A stretch of 64,000 nt of DNA, taken from the NCBI GenBank assembly GCA_037833965.1, contig AP031355.1:4427501-4491500 (forward strand), given 5' to 3'. Position 1 is the stretch's first letter. The number at the start of each line of letters is the position of its first letter. Below the pieces are notes generated by a model. The model saw nothing but the letters and a program-made list of their open reading frames with translations. It was not told where the DNA came from and made no database searches. A program made the translations under genes and the position numbers. Below, one piece after another: positions 10,380 to 23,429 of this stretch. This DNA is from Marchantia polymorpha subsp. ruderalis. Lineage: Eukaryota; Streptophyta; Marchantiopsida; Marchantiales; Marchantiaceae.

Positions 10380-13300
10380 AAAGTTAGAGACATAGAAGGC
10401 ATGGAATCCATATCCATGTAGATTTCAAGGCTGGGCGATGACAAATTTTGGTTTCATAGACATGGATTCGTCCAAGTTGGATCTAGAAGTAATGCTCTTT
10501 AGTTGAGGTTGGACAGTTCACGCTTCGAATGATTTATACCAAGTTAGAGATCGATGGAGAGAGAGAAGCAAATCGGTGAAGTAAACTTTTTGGAACTATA
10601 CGGCTGCCATTGAGGTCAGTTGTAACATGGGAAGACCGTGGGCGGTGGCACTTCAGTCACTTTTGGGCCTCGGCAATGCACCGCCACTTTTCTCGTCAAG
10701 AGAGGAATCAGAAAAAAATCTACAACTCACTATTGACAACATTTGAAGATATCGTGCTACACTGATTCATGTGGTCATGAGAAAACATAACACAACATTT
10801 ACTATGAAGGCTTAAGAATCTGTTATTAAATATTTACTTCAGCTAAGTTTTGAACTACGTTAACGAGCCAAAATTTTCATTCCTCTTCGTATAAAGAAAA
10901 ATTCTAACTCGATTGTCAAAAGATTTGAAAATTCCACTCGAATAATATTGAATAGAAAATCTGAGATCAGCTTAGAACACTTGTAAATGAAGTAGATTGC
11001 AATTATTATGCTCTACGGTAAACAAAAAATTCAGAAAATGTTTTATTTTGAATCTCCATCATTTTATCATGAACAGAAGGAAGATTAAACCCAAAATTTT
11101 CTCAACGCTTACCATTGAAGAATTGAACTCAATACTTTTCTAAAGATATCACCGTCGTCTTCATGACGTAACTTTCTAATATGTCCTAATTTTCGTCGTG
11201 CAACTTTCTCAACCCGTGAAAGTTAGGACTGTCTTCAGATCTTGGGCACATGTTGTTGTCAGATGAGTTTGGGCTTGAGATGTGGGTGAAGGGCATAGGC
11301 ATATCATTCTACGTTCCTCCTGGAGAATTCTCGAGTTTTCACCGGTTTGGATGTTTGGAGCCCACTTTTTCAATGTATGGAATCATTGAGCAAATGGATC
11401 CAAATGCGTTCGACGTTGTGACATCGATTCTATTTTCAGATGCGATCATCGTATCTGGAAAAGAGCTGGAGGTGGAGCCTAACAAATCCAAGACCTGTAA
11501 AGCATCTTTTGAACCGGCACGTGCTACACTGGTGGAAAGGAACATGTCGATCGTATGTTGTCATGACAAACTTCCGTCGAGGATGGATGGAGAATGGAGA
11601 GTGAGTCCGAAAAGCGACCCATGCAATGTGCGAATTTGGGAATTTGGGAATCTGGGGTCGGTGCGTTAGTGATCGTCGTACGTCCAACCCTTCACTTCCT
11701 TCCTGAATTCCTTCCTGCACAAAGAATGAATGGTCATCGAAGAGTCGGCCTCCCTTTTCGACGTTCGCAGCTCTTTAGATGAGTGCCGATCGGTACGTAT
11801 CACGAGGAATATCTCATCCCTCTCACAGAATATTTATGCCCCCATAATATGAAGGTTTTTGAGTACAATCTGATCCTCCTGTTCCGTTTAGCGCGATACA
11901 ATCACTTTTCCGTGTCCACAAAAGGGTCCATGCTCCGAAGATCTCCTGTTCTGGAAGAATTATTCATTGTTGTGATTGGGACGAAGGGCAGAGGCCCACT
12001 CTCCATATCCCCTTTTCGTTACATTCTTCGAGCCATGCAAGGACGTGGACAATTTTATGCTAAGGGGGACAATTTCATGCACGAACCCTCTCGTTTCCTT
12101 AATTTGTCACCTTGTAATGGCCTGTTGCATCATGCGCCGCCATTGTGCACTAACTTCTGCTCGAATCATCATCACCTGATAACCATCCAACTTTACTTCT
12201 TCGATCTTAGTGGAAGAAGTGGAAGCAAAGCATTGGGATGGAATTTGGGAATCCAGAATTTATCCTTCATCTTTCTGATACAGATGTAAAACCTGGATCT
12301 TCGAATACAGTATGGCACGCATCGCCACCTGGTTCGACAAAACATGCACAATTACTTTCAAGCCATGGGGCAGACAACCGTAAATCCTTCTAATTCGAGT
12401 CACTGATTCAAATAGACCCTCAGATGCCAACCAGTGAAACTTCAAGCGATTCACTGCAGAATGATCGCTCGCATAAAATTCAGATCCAAGTAAGTATAGC
12501 AAGAGGTATAGAAAGAAGATTACCCCGTCGGGCTATTCTCCAATAGCATGGCCATGGGGGGATTTTTCATTGTGCAATTCCAATCTATGCACGTTCATTC
12601 GTCCAAAAAGAGTATCCGTATATATAGATTATCTATTTCTTCTATGTACAGCATTAGCTATTACTCTGTGTGAACTATGGAATAAACTTGAATAAATTTA
12701 ATTTAACTAATGTAATATTTACTAACTATAATTTGAGTAGATTGTTTCACTTGGCCGCCTAGAGTAATCTCTCTCACTTGAATTTTCTTCTCTGCCTTCT
12801 TTTACCACCGAGACTAAGGGAGATAAATAAGTCGATTCTTTACAACCCACGTACTTTGGTAATTCCGGCTCGACATGCGTCCATCTAGGCGGGAGAAGAA
12901 TCTTTTGCTCAGCGTTAGTTATAGTATCAAAGTTTTCCACGTTTGACACCGTAAGTTGATGTCACTGAAAAGTATATGCTAGTTCAAATCAAGAATATAC
13001 ATCAACGTGTGAAGTATCCATGTTCATCTGCCAAGTTATATGTCAAACTTCTAATAATATTACGGATAGTTACACTCTGCCATCCAAAGAAATCATAAAC
13101 TATTTGAACATAGGATGTGTCTAAGTATCAAATTTTCAATAAAAATGTACTTAGACATTTAAACCTTAAGTTTTCACTAAATGTGAAACCTGATCGTAGG
13201 AGGAAAATCTATTCTTCACTAATGATATATCAAAATCCATGAGCATGTATACATTTGAATAAAAATCTTGTCAGTGAATGCTTACAAAAAATAAACAATT

Positions 13301-16300
13301 CCAGTAAGAGTGAGTGTGATATGCATTAGACTTATGATACATCAAGATACATCACAGCTTTATAGTTCCAATCAATGAGAGAAAATAGGAGATGAATTCT
13401 CATTTTCTATTTTGGGGCTAAATCATCTTTTGGTCTGTTATGAGAATACATGTCATGCAAAATGATTTGATATCATCCCTTATTTCTCAATGGGAAAAAA
13501 CTATATGATTTGATGATGAAGGAAAAAATTTAAAATTCAAATGCTTACAACTAACTAATCTTCATCCATCTAGTGATAAGTCAAAGTATTGGCCAATATG
13601 TAGATACGAGAACCAAATTTTTTTTCGCAAACTCAAACCATATTAATATAACAATATCCAAAAAAGACTTGATGAAGATCTTCATTTCCAAGTTATTGAA
13701 GTTTCTGAAAATGCTAGAGATTTATGTTGGAATATGGACGGCAAAAAGAAATTAAGTGGATTGAGTTAAACGCAGAAGTGCAAAATACAGTTATGAAATG
13801 AAACCAGGAGGTGACGTGAGATGAAATCATGATTAACTCAACTGACACTCATGCATAAACCGTCTTGTCCATGGCATCCATCACTAGGTGGAGATGGCTT
13901 TGAGTGGATCATGTCCAGGCCTCTTTAAATACGACACATACGGAACTTGAGGGCCAAAGTGCTGTATTTCGTTTTCAGAAAGTTCCTTATTTCCAACAAA
14001 AAATCTTTGTTCTCTAGGTGTAGAAACTAACGGAATCATTTAACTAAAACTTTGGGGTGACAATTTTTGACAAATCTTTGTTGATGTAGTTGATTTTACT
14101 AGAGAAACTTACGTAAATATTCAGCTAAATCTTTGCAGTGATCGTTTCTGACAATTTCTTTGTTCATTACCGTTACTTTACTGGAGAAACTAACTGAATC
14201 TTTGACTAAAACTTTGGTGCGACACCTGATGAGTTCAACCAAGTTCTAGTATTTTGTTTCCTTAGTTACTTCATTCACTTGTAGCTTTGAAAACACAAAA
14301 AAATTATTCAACTAGTTATAAAATATCAAGAAATTTTCAAAATTTCTCGGAAATAAAAGTACAAAGATAAAATAGTGAACCGAGAACATTACGAAGTCGA
14401 TGTTCTATGTGCACAAAAATCTGTTGATTGAAAAGTTTGATTCCAGGTTTTAAAAATAGATTTCCTCAACTCATGGAGTTTTTCGTAGTAGTAGTTTCAC
14501 CATTTTCAAACACTTGAACGCTCTGGAGAGTGATTTCTCCTTGCTGAAATGGAAAAAGTATATTCAGATATCAAAGATAACACCCATTTCTCTCAAAGTT
14601 GTATTGCATTGACAACAAATTCGACCGAACATGAGAATTTAGATCAAAATTCGGCCGAAAACTGATGAGTTCCTTATATTCCGTATTTTGATTTGAAAAT
14701 TATACTTATTTTGTTGAGATACGGAACATAAAGAATCCGCACTATATAGAGAGGTCTGATCATGTCGAATAATCGAAATCACAATATGCAAATATTAGAA
14801 AACATGAGAAACAACAATCATAAGAGCCACGGCAAATAATGAGTATCCAAAAGAAGAAAACAAATGATTCACGCATGAATGCGACCTTTCTGGGACTGCG
14901 TGCTCGCTCGAGCGATCGATGCCTCGTGAGAGGACCTTGTGCACCCACTGGTCAGAGAGGGGCCACCGACCGTCAGCATCAAATGAACGAGATTGCCTCG
15001 GGATCGTGCACACGACGAGCACTGCGTCAGATCCACCTTTGGAGAAAAGGGCATTTTTGGATATTCGTCGAGGCTGATTATTAATCTGGTGGACAGCAGA
15101 TCGCAGGTGGTGGTCCAGGGATGAAAAACTGCTCTATGGATAAAAACCCCATTCGAGGCAGAGGCAGACAAGGCAGACATCCGTAGGCTATGGAGTCCGG
15201 TTGACCACTGCTGGAAACATGAACCTATAATAAGTCCCAGACTGCGGGACTCGTTGCCCTTGGACAGAGTTAGCATGAGGACCAGAGCGTAGACCAGAGC
15301 ATGAAGCAGTCGCGGTTCGGGCCCCACATGAAACGACGGAATGGATGTCGACTTTGTGTTGTGAGCGATGAATAAAACCCAGTAGGGCTTCCTTCGCGTG
15401 ACAGTGGCCAATTACTGGGGTCGAAGGTGGTGGGGAAGTTGCTGCCGTACTACCTAGGGGCTTATTTTTAGAGGTACAGGAGTAGCAGCATCAGGCGGCT
15501 GAATTAACGAGAATTTCACCTACTACCACCAGTGACTAGCGTCGTAAACAAGCTACGGGTTCAGCCAAAAACTGGGTGGGAGGGAAGGTCCTCAAATGCA
15601 GCGCAAATTTTGCCATTTTCGTTTCAAGTACGCAGCCGCCGTCTAACCTTTGCCCGTGCTAACCAGATCTCAACTTCTCCTCGGTCGATGCCACTCTCCT
15701 GTCTTAAATTTTGACTATGGTTTGTCCAAAAGTGCTGACTTCTCCATTCCGCCGTACTTTGTTTGGATCGACACTTCAGACTGTCACGTTTTATCGCGCA
15801 TGAGAGGGGCTGCTCGTGACTGACAGTTATGGCGCGACGTACGATCTTCACATCATATCCATGAACTTGGTAATTACTCCTTCCGGTACGTAGCAATCAC
15901 AACTTTTCCAACACTACCGTTCGGCAATATTGGAGACAGTAACCAGACTTTGTTCCCAAGGTACAGTACTTCCAATTTCAGGTTTAAACCTCGAACACAT
16001 GGTGCCAAAGTACGAGGTGCATATTCGACTCGACCCTCTCACTCCCTTCGATATGAAATTTGCTCGTTTCACGATCATGCTGCGAACGAAGAATGCACAT
16101 AGACGATTGTAAACTCTCGACGACCGACCTACCCCAGAAAAAAGTATCGAGAAACTTGATTCCCACGCACACTCATGCACAATTACCCTCATCAGAGACA
16201 GTCACATGTTCGTGAACGTCGATACAGTTTATTTCCAAGTTGAACCGTATACATCAAAGCAGTTAGCAGACGCTTCTGCGTTTGAAGCTTGCTCCATACC

Positions 16301-16675
16301 CAGTGAACCACAATCTTACAAATATGTGTTTGTTCTTTCTTCCCGATGGAAGTCGCCAGCGTGACCTGTACAGCTGGACTCGCTATAAGGGAGTGAGGTT
16401 TGAGGAGCTATTACAGATCCTCCCTACAATAGTCAGTATCGCTTTCTTCTCTTCGCTATGTACACTGACCACACAATGGTCCATCGCTTCAGAGCCTTTA
16501 CTGGACTACGGGACTGTCAAAACATCGTCTCCTACATGTTTCCGACTACGAGCTACAACTCCTGTCGATGCTCAATCTATGTACAACACCATACACACTC
16601 GCACGCTATTTGTACAAGGTGAGTGCGCAGGTCCTCTCCTAGGGCTCAGAAAGAAGAAGGTAATCAATCGAGAGA
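10380..16675. other. Gene-poor region with unassigned open frames
   Basis: The first kilobase and 12.6-14.8 kb are AT-rich and featureless. Several longer frames exist (plus strand 11250-11669 and 11783-12289; minus strand 14869-15411, 180 codons), but they show no domain, have no splice partners and overlap equally long frames on other strands. I treat them as unproven. Confidence 0.55.
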
Positions 16676-17628
16676 TCATGGTCTGATGTGGTTCGAGTAA
16701 TCATATGTGCCGGCGCCCTCGAACCCCATCCACTCTTCCCACGAGTCCCAGTGCTCATCACCCACTCCATAACATCCTTCGATGTACTCGTCACCGCCGC
16801 AAGGCCTCCTGTCATCGCTCAGCGGAGGAAGCTGGTTCAAGGCGCGCTGCAAATTGAAGAGTCCAACGACGCCATCGTCAGAATTACATCCACAGCTTCG
16901 ATCTCATCCTGTTCTAGACATCTCTTGACCGACGAACGGGCGAAATACGAACGCTAACGAACGAGAAAGTGCAAACGCAATTGAATTAGAAGACAGGGTA
17001 TTCACCTCGTAAGCGCCGGTGATCTGGGCCATCTTGGCGGTGAAGTGTTCGCCTTTGTTGAGATCCGGATGAAACTGCATCAACAGAGCGACGATGAGAA
17101 AACTGAAGTTTCCATGAATTATTTCACGACACGGACGCAATTGGTGCCAAGTCGGTTGCCTAGGCAGTTGAGCTCGACAAAATCGGCCAAAGCCATCACC
17201 AATTGCTCGGATCTGGTACCCAGAAACGCCACAACTACAAAAAACCGAGGATCCAAGACCCGCCGCGCAACAAGACCACGGCACAATGGGAACGACCAAT
17301 TCATAGTCCGGAATTATGAATAGAAGAGTACCTGGATCGCCAGGGCACGGAAAGCGCCCTTGATTTCTTGCTTCGAGGCGCCACGACTGACCCCGAGGAT
17401 GTGGTAGCAGTCCAGCTCAGTCTCAGTCATGAACGCGGCAGCAGTGCCGACACGAGGAGGACTGGGGCTGGAGCAGGGGCTGTAGCTCCGGCCGCCCGAC
17501 TTGCAATCGAGCCCGAAACCCACGGCTCGGCTGGGAATCGGACACGGCAGCGACTCGCCCTTGAACGAACTCCCGAGCGGAGTGCCAATCTTGCTTGTCA
17601 GAGCGTTCAATCCTACAATCTGCGCCAT
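16676..17628 (-). CDS. J-domain co-chaperone, probably plastid-targeted, 178 aa
   Basis: Three exons (17332-17628, 17006-17074, 16676-16846) join in phase 0. They use donors GTACTC and GTGAAT and acceptors GATGCAG and TTTGCAG, and end at TGA 16676-16678. Residues 1-70 are Ser/Pro/Gly-rich with few acidic residues, like a transit peptide. Residues 73-128 are a J domain ([20 protein letters not shown]) with the Hsp70-activating HPD at 101-103. After the HPD the third and fourth helices are short, and the chain runs into an acidic-aromatic tail with [11 protein letters not shown] at 158-168. Family knowledge says J proteins recruit and stimulate Hsp70. The tail motif looks conserved, but I cannot name the subfamily. 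The start is the first ATG before the transit-like region, and the 5' UTR carries CAATT and GA repeats. Confidence 0.85.
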
Positions 17629-17652
17629 GTTGCAAAAGCCTCTCGCCCCTCC

Positions 17653-17677
17653 TCAATTCAATTCAATTCAATTCAAT
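17653..17677. repeat. CAATT pentanucleotide repeat just upstream of the J-protein start
   Basis: About five copies of the unit lie 25 bases upstream of the minus-strand ATG at 17628, so they are probably in the 5' UTR. Confidence 0.9.
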
Positions 17678-17824
17678 CGCCTTCCCTCGATTTCCTTTCC
17701 CTTCGCTTCCCTAAGCACACAATTTCACCACCAACCTCGACTCGAAAGGCACGCAATTCGATTCCCGTGCACGAGAAGTCTGCGATGCGAACTACGAAGC
17801 ACACTTGAAGAGAACGAGAGAGAT

Positions 17825-17827
<3 letters not shown>

Positions 17828-17857
<30 letters not shown>
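17828..17857. repeat. GA dinucleotide microsatellite in the 5' UTR or promoter of the J-protein gene
   Basis: Fifteen uninterrupted GA units (CT on the sense strand of the J gene) lie about 200 bases upstream of its start codon. Such CT tracts are common in plant 5' UTRs and can bind GAGA-type factors. Confidence 0.9.
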
Positions 17858-17860
<3 letters not shown>

Positions 17861-18116
17861 GCGACACAAGGACGTAGAGAGTTTGCGTAGAGCAAAGTAG
17901 AGCAGGGAGAGAATTGGAGAATTGGAGAATTAGCGAGTAATAAAAGGGGAACGGCGTCTCTGGCTCGCAGGCAGGACAGCTGCGCGAGATTTATAACGAG
18001 GGAGCAGGCAAATTGGCTCCGCAGATTTAGAGAAGGCCGAGAGGCAGAGGAGACAGAGCGAGAGAGAGACAGAGGGAAAGTGGGAGAGATGGCACCTTAG
18101 GGCGCGTCGGGAGGGC
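17858..18116 (-). promoter_or_regulatory. Probable promoter region of the J-protein gene
   Basis: This region is purine-rich on the plus strand with many GAGA stretches. No TATA box is obvious. The assignment rests on position only. Confidence 0.35.
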
Positions 18117-20130
18117 CTAATATTCCGCGACCGCTCCAGGAACCGAGAAATGGATTAAGTTGAGAAGGTGGGCCGGAACAGGATAAGCTTGTGTCGGTCG
18201 GGCGGGCAGGCGAGGCGGTGTTTTGTACTCGTTGCCCGCCTGGCCTCGGCTTCTAGCACTAGGCCGGCCCCAAGGGGCCCCCCTACGTGGCGAGCCACGC
18301 CGGCGGATCCCTCCTCCTCCTCTGTACAAGAACATTCCAGCTTCCCGTCATGGAAAACGTTCTTGTGAAGGAAGGGAAGGGAGCACTCCTTTCTCGGGTC
18401 TGCGAATGGCCGTCGCAATGCCATCGCGAATTTCTTCACCCGTGTTGGGTATCGGCGCTTCTCGGTTCGCGAAGACCGTGACCGTGACAGGACCATTCGC
18501 GCTGTCGTCCCATCGACGGGCGGACGGACGGCAAGCCAGTTTCAACCGAACGGCACACTCGCGCTGCGGTTGGCGACTCGTGCAGCGTAGCCTCGCTATT
18601 ATCGCGGTCGGATGATGCTTCCTTCCTTTATATTATATTTATCCACTCGAGATAAGCAAAAGGGGCTCGTGTACCCACTTTAGGACACGGTGGGTCGTGG
18701 CAGATCCCAGATCCAGGACTAAACTATCACCACCGCCTAAAAAAAATAAATGTTTATCTTTTGAGACCTTTGTGACTTGACGGCGAATTAAATAATTCAG
18801 GGGTTAAGGAATTAAGAAAAATGTCATTTTTCTTCTACATCTTGGGCCTAATTCTGGACCAGAGGCCGTCGGAACGGCGGGTGAACGTTCTGCAACCGTC
18901 GTGGTCGTCTCGGGTCAAATTATCCGAAAGGCAGGGCTCCGTACGAGGACGTTGCGGACGAAGGCTGGGCGTACGACCACGTGTCTCGACGGCGTGCTGG
19001 CGGACTCGTTACGGATAAGCTCCACGTTCGATTCCACGTCAGGAGGAGGAGCGGCCGCAACGGATTCCGAGACCGGAGGACGTCGGCCTGAGTAACGCCC
19101 AGACTCGGCATCCGCGGTTGTCCGCCCGAAGGATTCTCCTACCGTCTCGGCGGTCCTCCGCCCCGAGCAGGCCCCTCGTCCGCCTCCCGCCGCGCACTGC
19201 ACTGTACTTTCGGCCGCGTCCGAGGTGGCGTCCTCGACGACCTCGACCTTTCCCACTTCGGTCGGACGACCCCACCCCATTATTGCTTCTCGGTACCGCG
19301 AGAAGAGCAACCTCCACCTGCCTCTCTCTCTCGTCCGGGCAGCCCGTACTCCAGCTCGAGCTCCGCGCAGCTTTGCTGGAACGACCGGTCCCAGCAGGTC
19401 ACCTCCAGGAAGCCCTCCATCGCGAGTACTCTTCTCGGAGCGATGAACGAGGCGAGACCGATAAGGACCCAGCCGAGAATTAACCCTGAGAACGAACCCG
19501 AGAACGAACCCGAGGTAAACCCGCAGCACCGAGAGGCGCCTCGGTGTCGCCATCGCTTTCGCATCTCGGCGCCAGATCTGCTCTCATGACCGTCGGATCG
19601 GGTGCCGAGGTTACTATTTGTGTGTCCTCTGGCTCGCGATTCGGCCAAAATAGGCCGAGCAACTAAACCGTGTTCTCCCTCGCCGGTCAGAGGTGGACCA
19701 ATGAGAATCGTCCAGATCACTGCCAGTCGAAAAGCGTTCGCTGGGGTAAATGCTGCGGGCTCGGCTCCAAATAGATGGGCTTTCGTAGGCCCGTAGCCGC
19801 GTAGATATGATTCACTTGGCGGATCCGCGGGATGCCTCGCCAAATATATCCGCCCGGAGGTTACCTTGACCCGAGGTTACCTTCGAGGATGAACCTGGGT
19901 TCGTTCCAGGAGCACATCATCTGCACTCGGGCTCTCGGACTGTGTATCGCCGCGCATCGATGATCCAGTTTAGCGGTTTTCCAGCGAGGTACGTAATCCG
20001 CATTCGGAGACGTGGCGCCTCGTCCGAACCACCCCGACAAGTGGCGGTGTCGCCAAGATAACTCCTAGTTGAGATATGGATAGCGAACTGCCAGTTGCTG
20101 CGTGGTCGGCGGTTATTTGCCACTCGTGTT
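18117..20130. other. GC-rich island with long unassigned frames
   Basis: This 2-kb block is clearly richer in G and C than its flanks. On the minus strand, frames at 19280-19843 (187 codons) and 18915-19553 (212 codons) overlap in different phases, and plus-strand frames also stay open. The second frame contains a protein-like stretch (TEVGKVEVVEDATSDAAEST). The first contains MEGFLEVTCWDRSFQQSCAE. A short tandem (GGGTTCGTTCTC) encodes SGSFSGSFSG. Open frames on both strands are expected in GC-rich DNA, so coding status is uncertain. A decayed gene or a transferred fragment is possible. Confidence 0.35.
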
Positions 20131-23100
20131 AGGCCTTATCGAGTCCTTTAATGTAGGAGAGTTTGCATCCCCGAAACTGACTTCTCTAATTTCAGAGTGC
20201 GAATATCTCGTCCCTCTTCCGGCCATCTCGTTCTAGTGGCCTCACCCCATCTTTGCCAGCATGACGTCAGTTTTGATTTCGTTTTCATCTGTGAGAGTCA
20301 TCGAGCTGACGCATATGGCTTACATACTTAATTCCAAATTAAAACTCTGTGAACTATGTTAGCAAGGGTTACCGCAACTATGGTGTGATAGATTGAATAC
20401 ATAGATTGAGAAATCACCGACTACGTCTTATACATTACTTTGGATCGGTTTCAAAGGTGAAAGTGTTCCTCCGTGGCTGGACGCGTAGATTATTCTTCCT
20501 GGAAACCTCGAAGAAAAAGGCATATACCGCGGTCAAGGGGAATGCTTTAGTGCCAGAACGTACTTTGTCACGACTGAAAACATAGGTATAAAACACATTG
20601 AGGTTTTTTATAAGTAGTAAGTATATATATGAGTCAACCGCTATCATAAAACAAACTAAAAAACAACCTCTTGGGATGTGTGAATATACAAGGATTTTTG
20701 GGAGGAGTGCATTTATTGACATGGAAGTGAACGGGGGAGATCTTTACGTAATTATTGACTATCTTTCTCGATCGATGGTGAATGAAGAGCTACCGGGCAA
20801 AGTTCCCACATATGAAGTTAAGTAGAGATATCAACTATTTTTCTTTCTGTTCTTTAAAAGATAAGCGTCACTTTTTTTATATGAAAATTGTATAAGTGTT
20901 CTAGTTTATTGTGAATATTAAATTAGTAAAAATCATTTCTATAAACTATTACATATTTTTATATGTATTGAAATATGCATATTAAATTCTCCATATACAC
21001 TATATATTTAGTGTATATAGATCAATTTTTATGGATTATTTAAAAATAAAAAACATTCTCACGGTGCTGTTACTATACATTTTGATTTTATCCACACACA
21101 ACTTGAGCCAAAAATATATCGCATAAAGATATTCTCAAAATTTTTTATATATAACTTGATTATCAGCGTGAAGTTTGCTCCAAAATGATATTGAGTCAAA
21201 TTTTTTATCTTGGAACAAAAAATCTACTCTTTGATTTCTTGTTGTTGAAGTGAATGACACAAGGGGCACATCAGAGGAGTATTCAACATGGAAAATCCAA
21301 ATTTTTCTTGTGGATGGATCGCTTATTTATGCTCAAGGTACGCGTTTAAGCTATATCTGAGAGCAAATCAACGAAGCAAATCTGAAAATTATTTTAGAAA
21401 CTATTAAGGAGAAAGGTAGACTTATTCATCCTTGTTGCTGATTGTTTACATGGATTCCTGGAATTGACCTCATGTGATTCATCCTGCTCTAGTTTTGTCT
21501 TTACTTCGCAAATTAAAGGGACAGTAGAATAGACATTCTTATCAACATATCAATTTCCACAAAAAATACAAATTCGAGAAAAATTCTATGAAGAATGAAC
21601 ATTAGGACTCCAATACAAGCTCCAGAGTGTGTTCTCTAAGAGAAATTATCTTCTCTATATTTAGCTGAATTGTGAAATATTTTCTAGAATCATTGACAAC
21701 GCGATCACATCAGAGTGATAAAGGTGAATATCAAGAAAGTTTTACATTCTCTATATGAACATCTTTGATAATCTATATTTTCTTATTGCTTAAATCGAAA
21801 ATCATATTCTGTTGAATATAATATGACCTTGTTTAAAGTCTATCATGCATATATACATGTCTTAATATTAAATAATTAATAATCATAATGAACAATTTCT
21901 GCCTCTTAGGTTTGAAAGATTGGTACAAAAAGAAAACTTTAATTAGACTAGATTGTGTAAAAAAATTCTTCTAACTCAAAATAAGTAAATAAATTTCGGC
22001 TTATTAGTGATTATTAGTTCATTACATTTTATAGTATTGACCCAAAATTCTATTTTTAATTGTGGAATTCAACAAAAAATATTATTTTAAAGCATCGAGT
22101 ACAAATTAAATTTATCCAAAATATTTCATTACATGTAATGAAATATAGATTATCGGAAAAAAATTCTTATTATAAAAATTAAAAATGAAAAAAATAATTT
22201 TAGTACTTAAAACTTTTCAATCATGTTTATATTTTATCTACAAAGTTGATTAAATTCAACGTTTTTCCATTTAGAATATCATAAATAACAAAGTTTGACC
22301 AAATATTTGAATAAGCTTTTAAATAATTTTATGAAACATATGTCCAATTAATTTAAGTCTTAAAATTTTTAATTTTATTAAATTGAAAATATAAGTATTC
22401 AAAAAAATATTATATATCAGTTATTGGATGATTATCATTAGGGTATATAAAAATGATATTCGATGAAAATTTTGATAAAAAATATTCATTACAAAAAAAC
22501 ACAATTTGATTTAAATAACATAGATTTTTTGATTTAATTATTACATCATAAATAATGAAATTTTTGATCGATTATATTGAAAGAAAAAGAAGATTTCTTC
22601 GTTGAAATCTGAAATTATTTTAATCTTATGGTATTTTTATACATTTTAAATTTTTAAATTTTACATTTTTAGATAGCGAATATCAATGACTTGCTGAGAT
22701 TGTGGCATAAATATCATATACATTATCTTTTGAAACTTTCGAAATTATTGGATTGTATTAAATAAAATAATGATTGTTTTAATAAAAATATAATAGTAAT
22801 AGTAATTGGTATGCAATTTATAAACAACATCGTTGAATCAAACATTAAATTCATGTTGAAACGTTCATGGATCACTCCAGGTTATTAATTGGGATTCATT
22901 CAACCATATGAACAGTGTCGTAGATTGGTTATATGAACCACATATATTCGATTAATGAGTGTATAGCAATCACTGAAAATATCATTTGGATTTTGTCAAA
23001 AATCCAAAAGTTTATTTTATGAACTTTACAGTAAGTCATATAGCAAAAGATAATTTGACTTGTTATTATACAAGATGTGGAAATGAGGTTTCACGCCCTC

Positions 23101-23190
23101 GTGGAAGAAATATCTGTAATAGCTACCTTTAATGTTCCCTGATTGAAATTTAATCTAAACCAACCAGAGAATTTATCACTACTCACCAAA
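20131..23190. other. AT-rich desert
   Basis: I see no gene. The sequence becomes very AT-rich from about 20.8 kb, with short self-complementary stretches such as TATACACTATATATTTAGTG near 20995. Only chance frames are present. Confidence 0.65.
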
Positions 23191-23199
23191 CCACGAATC

Positions 23200-23422
23200 T
23201 TCTAACCTAGTAAGCCTTGCCTTCAAGTTCATGAAACTACTCACTGCCTTATGAACCACGTACAGTTTGCTAGAGACCAGAATTTCATAAGTATAAGATA
23301 CTGTAATTCGCAGTTTGCCTTCGGAAATCTGGCTGCAAAGGACAGGACTTCTAACCCAGTAAGCCTTGACTTAATCAAATTGCTTACTGCCTCATGAACC
23401 ACGTACAGACCGGTATAAACCG
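23200..23422. repeat. Two diverged direct repeat units, period about 149 bp
   Basis: TTCTAACCTAGTAAGCCTTG at 23200 recurs as TTCTAACCCAGTAAGCCTTG at 23349. The later part of each unit contains ATGAACCACGTACAG. The similarity between units is interrupted in the middle. This looks like a local tandem duplication of non-coding DNA. Confidence 0.75.
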
Positions 23423-23429
23423 GCAGTTC

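Noticed and set aside
11250-12289. Plus-strand frames of 139 and 168 codons as genes
   Set aside because: No domain, no splice partner, and similar frames on the opposite strand.
14869-15411. Minus-strand 180-codon frame as a gene
   Set aside because: Composition is not clearly protein-like, and overlapping frames are equally open.
23200-23422. CRISPR-like array
   Set aside because: Only two diverged units with a 149-bp period, in a plant nuclear context.
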